A stretch of DNA of 8,165 bases from JAVVUJ01 sp964461765 (GTDB taxonomy: Bacteria > Bacillota > Clostridia > Peptostreptococcales > Anaerovoracaceae), in assembly GCA_964461765.1 (NCBI GenBank), contig CAYWVS010000099.1, positions 1-8,165 of the forward strand, in the 5' to 3' direction. The position numbers and the translations under genes were made by a program. Below the pieces are notes generated by a model. The model was not told where the DNA came from. It was given only the letters and a program-made list of their open reading frames with translations, and did no database searches. Positions 6,603 to 8,165 of the stretch are shown in pieces. Numbering within the stretch: position 1 is the stretch's first letter; every line of letters begins with the position of its first letter.

Positions 6603-6625
6603 AGTATGGCTTACGGGTTCAAACT

Positions 6626-8165
6626 TTAGTTTTCCCCCTTTTCTTCATTCTTCTTCATCATATTTTCACTTTTTTTCTCTATGGCTGAAGGTTCTTCTTC
6701 CTCAGTCTCCTCTTCTTCTATGTCACTTTCATCAACAGAACCTTCCTCTTCATCCACTTCAGCTTCTTCTATATCGCCGTCAGTCCCTGAAGCTTCTTTT
6801 TCTAAAGTGTTTTTCTCAATGGAGATTATACCTTCCTCACCTTCTTCACCTTCCTCAGACTCTTCAAATTCATCATCTTCTTCGTCTTCTTTTTCAGATG
6901 CTAAAATTTGTTCTAATTCAGCTGCTTCTCTGGCATTGGCCTCCTTTATAGCTTCTTCCGCAGTAAGCATATCGTCTTGAAGCTCTTCCACGGTCTTTGC
7001 ACCGGAATAAAGGGCTTCAAACTGATCGCCATCCAAGGTTTCAAGCTCTAACAACCCTTTTGCAACCTTGTGAAGGATCTCAATGTTATCCTGCAAAATC
7101 TTCTCTGCTTTACCAAAGGCACTTTCTATGATATTTCTAATTTCTTCGTCGATCTCAGAAGCCATCTCCTCGGAGAAGTTCTTTCTGGTAGAGAAGTCTT
7201 TTCCTAAGAATACTTCGTCGGAGGAGCTGTAATTTACAGGACCCACTCTTTCGCTCATTCCATACTTTGTGACCATGGCTCTGGCGATTTCCGTAGCTCT
7301 TTCTATATCGTTGCTGGCGCCTGTGCTGATATCATCCAAAGTAAGTTTTTCTGCCACTCTACCACCCAACAGGTGAATAATCTGCTCTTCCATAATGGTC
7401 TTGGTGGAGTAATACTTGTCTTCCTTTGGAAGAATCATAGTGAATCCACCGGCTCTTCCTCTGGGGATGATGGTTATCTGATGTACAGGATCAGTATTAG
7501 GCAAAGCATGTGCTACAATAGCATGACCCGCTTCATGGTATGCGGTAAGCTTTCTTTCGTTTTCGCTGATTACTCTGCTTTTCTTTTCAGGACCTGCAAT
7601 TACCTTTGTAATGGCTTCTTCCACTTCCGTCATTCTGATTTTTCGACCGTTTCTTCTGGCTGTAAGCAAAGCGGCTTCATTCAATAGGTTTTCTATGTCT
7701 GCCGGTGTAAATCCGGGGGTTCTTCTGGCCAATACCTTAGGGTTCACGCTTTCATCCAAAGGCTTGTTTCTGGAATGTACTTCAAAGATGGCTTCTCTTC
7801 CTTTAATATCGGGAATACCGATGATGACTTGTCTGTCAAATCGACCCGGTCTTAAGAGGGCAGAATCCAGTATGTCCGGTCTGTTGGTGGCGGCTAAAAT
7901 AATGATACCGCTGTTTTCACCAAATCCGTCCATTTCTACCAAAAGTTGATTTAGAGTCTGTTCACGTTCATCGTGACCGCCTCCTAAACCGGCTCCTCTT
8001 TTTCGACCCACTGCATCGATTTCATCTATAAAAATAATACAAGGAGAATTTTTCTTTGCTTGTTCAAATAAATCTCTCACTCGGGAAGCTCCCACTCCCA
8101 CGAACATTTCCACAAAGTCCGATCCGCTGATGCTGTAAAATGGAACTCCGGCTTCCCCTGCCGCC
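6626..8165 (-). CDS. ftsH: ATP-dependent zinc metalloprotease FtsH (5' end cut by window edge)
   Basis: Membrane-anchored AAA+ protease that unfolds and degrades misfolded membrane proteins and short-lived regulators. The frame runs in from the right edge (first full codon 8162-8164), giving 512 visible residues that begin inside the AAA+ domain at GEAGVPFYSISGSDFVEMF. The N-terminal membrane segments and Walker A lie outside the window. Visible parts (fragment numbering) are Walker B CIIFIDEIDAVG (about 42-53), the second region of homology with arginine fingers in LLRPGRFDR (Arg105, Arg108), and the zinc site HEAGH (210-214). The likely third zinc ligand is Asp286 in TGASNDIERA. After the protease helices the C-terminus (about 424-492) is a long acidic, Glu/Asp-rich tail, about 39 of 72 residues by hand count, ending with a short Lys-rich stretch. 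A terminator follows. The GTG at 8113 is Val within the conserved FVEMFVG segment, not a start. Confidence 0.97.
   Translation of the reverse strand, partial: AAGEAGVPFYSISGSDFVEMFVGVGASRVRDLFEQAKKNSPCIIFIDEIDAVGRKRGAGLGGGHDEREQTLNQLLVEMDGFGENSGIIILAATNRPDILDSALLRPGRFDRQVIIGIPDIKGREAIFEVHSRNKPLDESVNPKVLARRTPGFTPADIENLLNEAALLTARRNGRKIRMTEVEEAITKVIAGPEKKSRVISENERKLTAYHEAGHAIVAHALPNTDPVHQITIIPRGRAGGFTMILPKEDKYYSTKTIMEEQIIHLLGGRVAEKLTLDDISTGASNDIERATEIARAMVTKYGMSERVGPVNYSSSDEVFLGKDFSTRKNFSEEMASEIDEEIRNIIESAFGKAEKILQDNIEILHKVAKGLLELETLDGDQFEALYSGAKTVEELQDDMLTAEEAIKEANAREAAELEQILASEKEDEEDDEFEESEEGEEGEEGIISIEKNTLEKEASGTDGDIEEAEVDEEEGSVDESDIEEEETEEEEPSAIEKKSENMMKKNEEKGEN

Noticed and set aside
6681..6980. 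Plus-strand open frame encoding a serine-rich protein
   Set aside because: Its Ser runs are simply the complement of the GAA/GAG-rich acidic tail of ftsH (TCT/TCC on the other strand).
8111..8113. GTG as the start of ftsH
   Set aside because: The frame continues upstream to the window edge with conserved FtsH sequence (GEAGVPFYSISGSDF), so this codon is an internal Val.

Overview
The window looks like chromosome of a low-GC, anaerobic Gram-positive bacterium of the Clostridia type. The evidence is AT-rich spacers, strong AGGAGG ribosome binding sites, sigma-A-like promoters, a type III pantothenate kinase, and the housekeeping order ftsH / coaX-dusB-greA-lysS, which as I recall it is common in clostridia. 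I cannot name a genus. Every gene I can support lies on the minus strand, so transcription runs from high to low coordinates. Plus-strand open frames are antisense shadows of these genes.

Layout in transcription order: (1) ftsH, 5'-truncated by the window edge, with the late AAA+ module, the zinc protease domain and an unusually long acidic tail. It ends before a perfect 12-bp terminator hairpin. (2) A short regulatory spacer with a 12-bp palindrome and a good -35/-10 pair, which starts a three-gene biotin-dependent decarboxylase module: mmdA (carboxyltransferase), an OadG/MmdD-family single-span membrane subunit, and mmdC (biotin carrier). A nested inverted repeat fills most of the mmdD-mmdC spacer. 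(3) After 124 bp with no recognisable terminator, coaX and dusB, which overlap by 17 bp. (4) A promoter whose -35 lies inside the end of dusB, driving greA and lysS. lysS lacks only its last codons at the left edge.

How they fit together: the mmd genes encode the parts that remove CO2 from an acyl-CoA (most likely methylmalonyl-CoA), carry it on biotin, and anchor the complex to the membrane. The integral membrane beta subunit (MmdB/OadB), which in known systems releases CO2 and pumps Na+, is not in this window. coaX starts CoA synthesis, so it is loosely related to CoA-ester metabolism, but its place next to mmdC may be accidental. dusB, greA and lysS are housekeeping genes for tRNA modification, transcript cleavage and lysyl-tRNA charging.

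I see no CRISPR array, insertion sequence, tRNA, rRNA or phage gene. No stretch over 300 bp lacks a gene. I find no clearly new biological system. The most interesting points are the decarboxylase module without its pump subunit inside a housekeeping neighbourhood, the structured mmdD-mmdC spacer, the palindrome upstream of mmdA, and the acidic FtsH tail.
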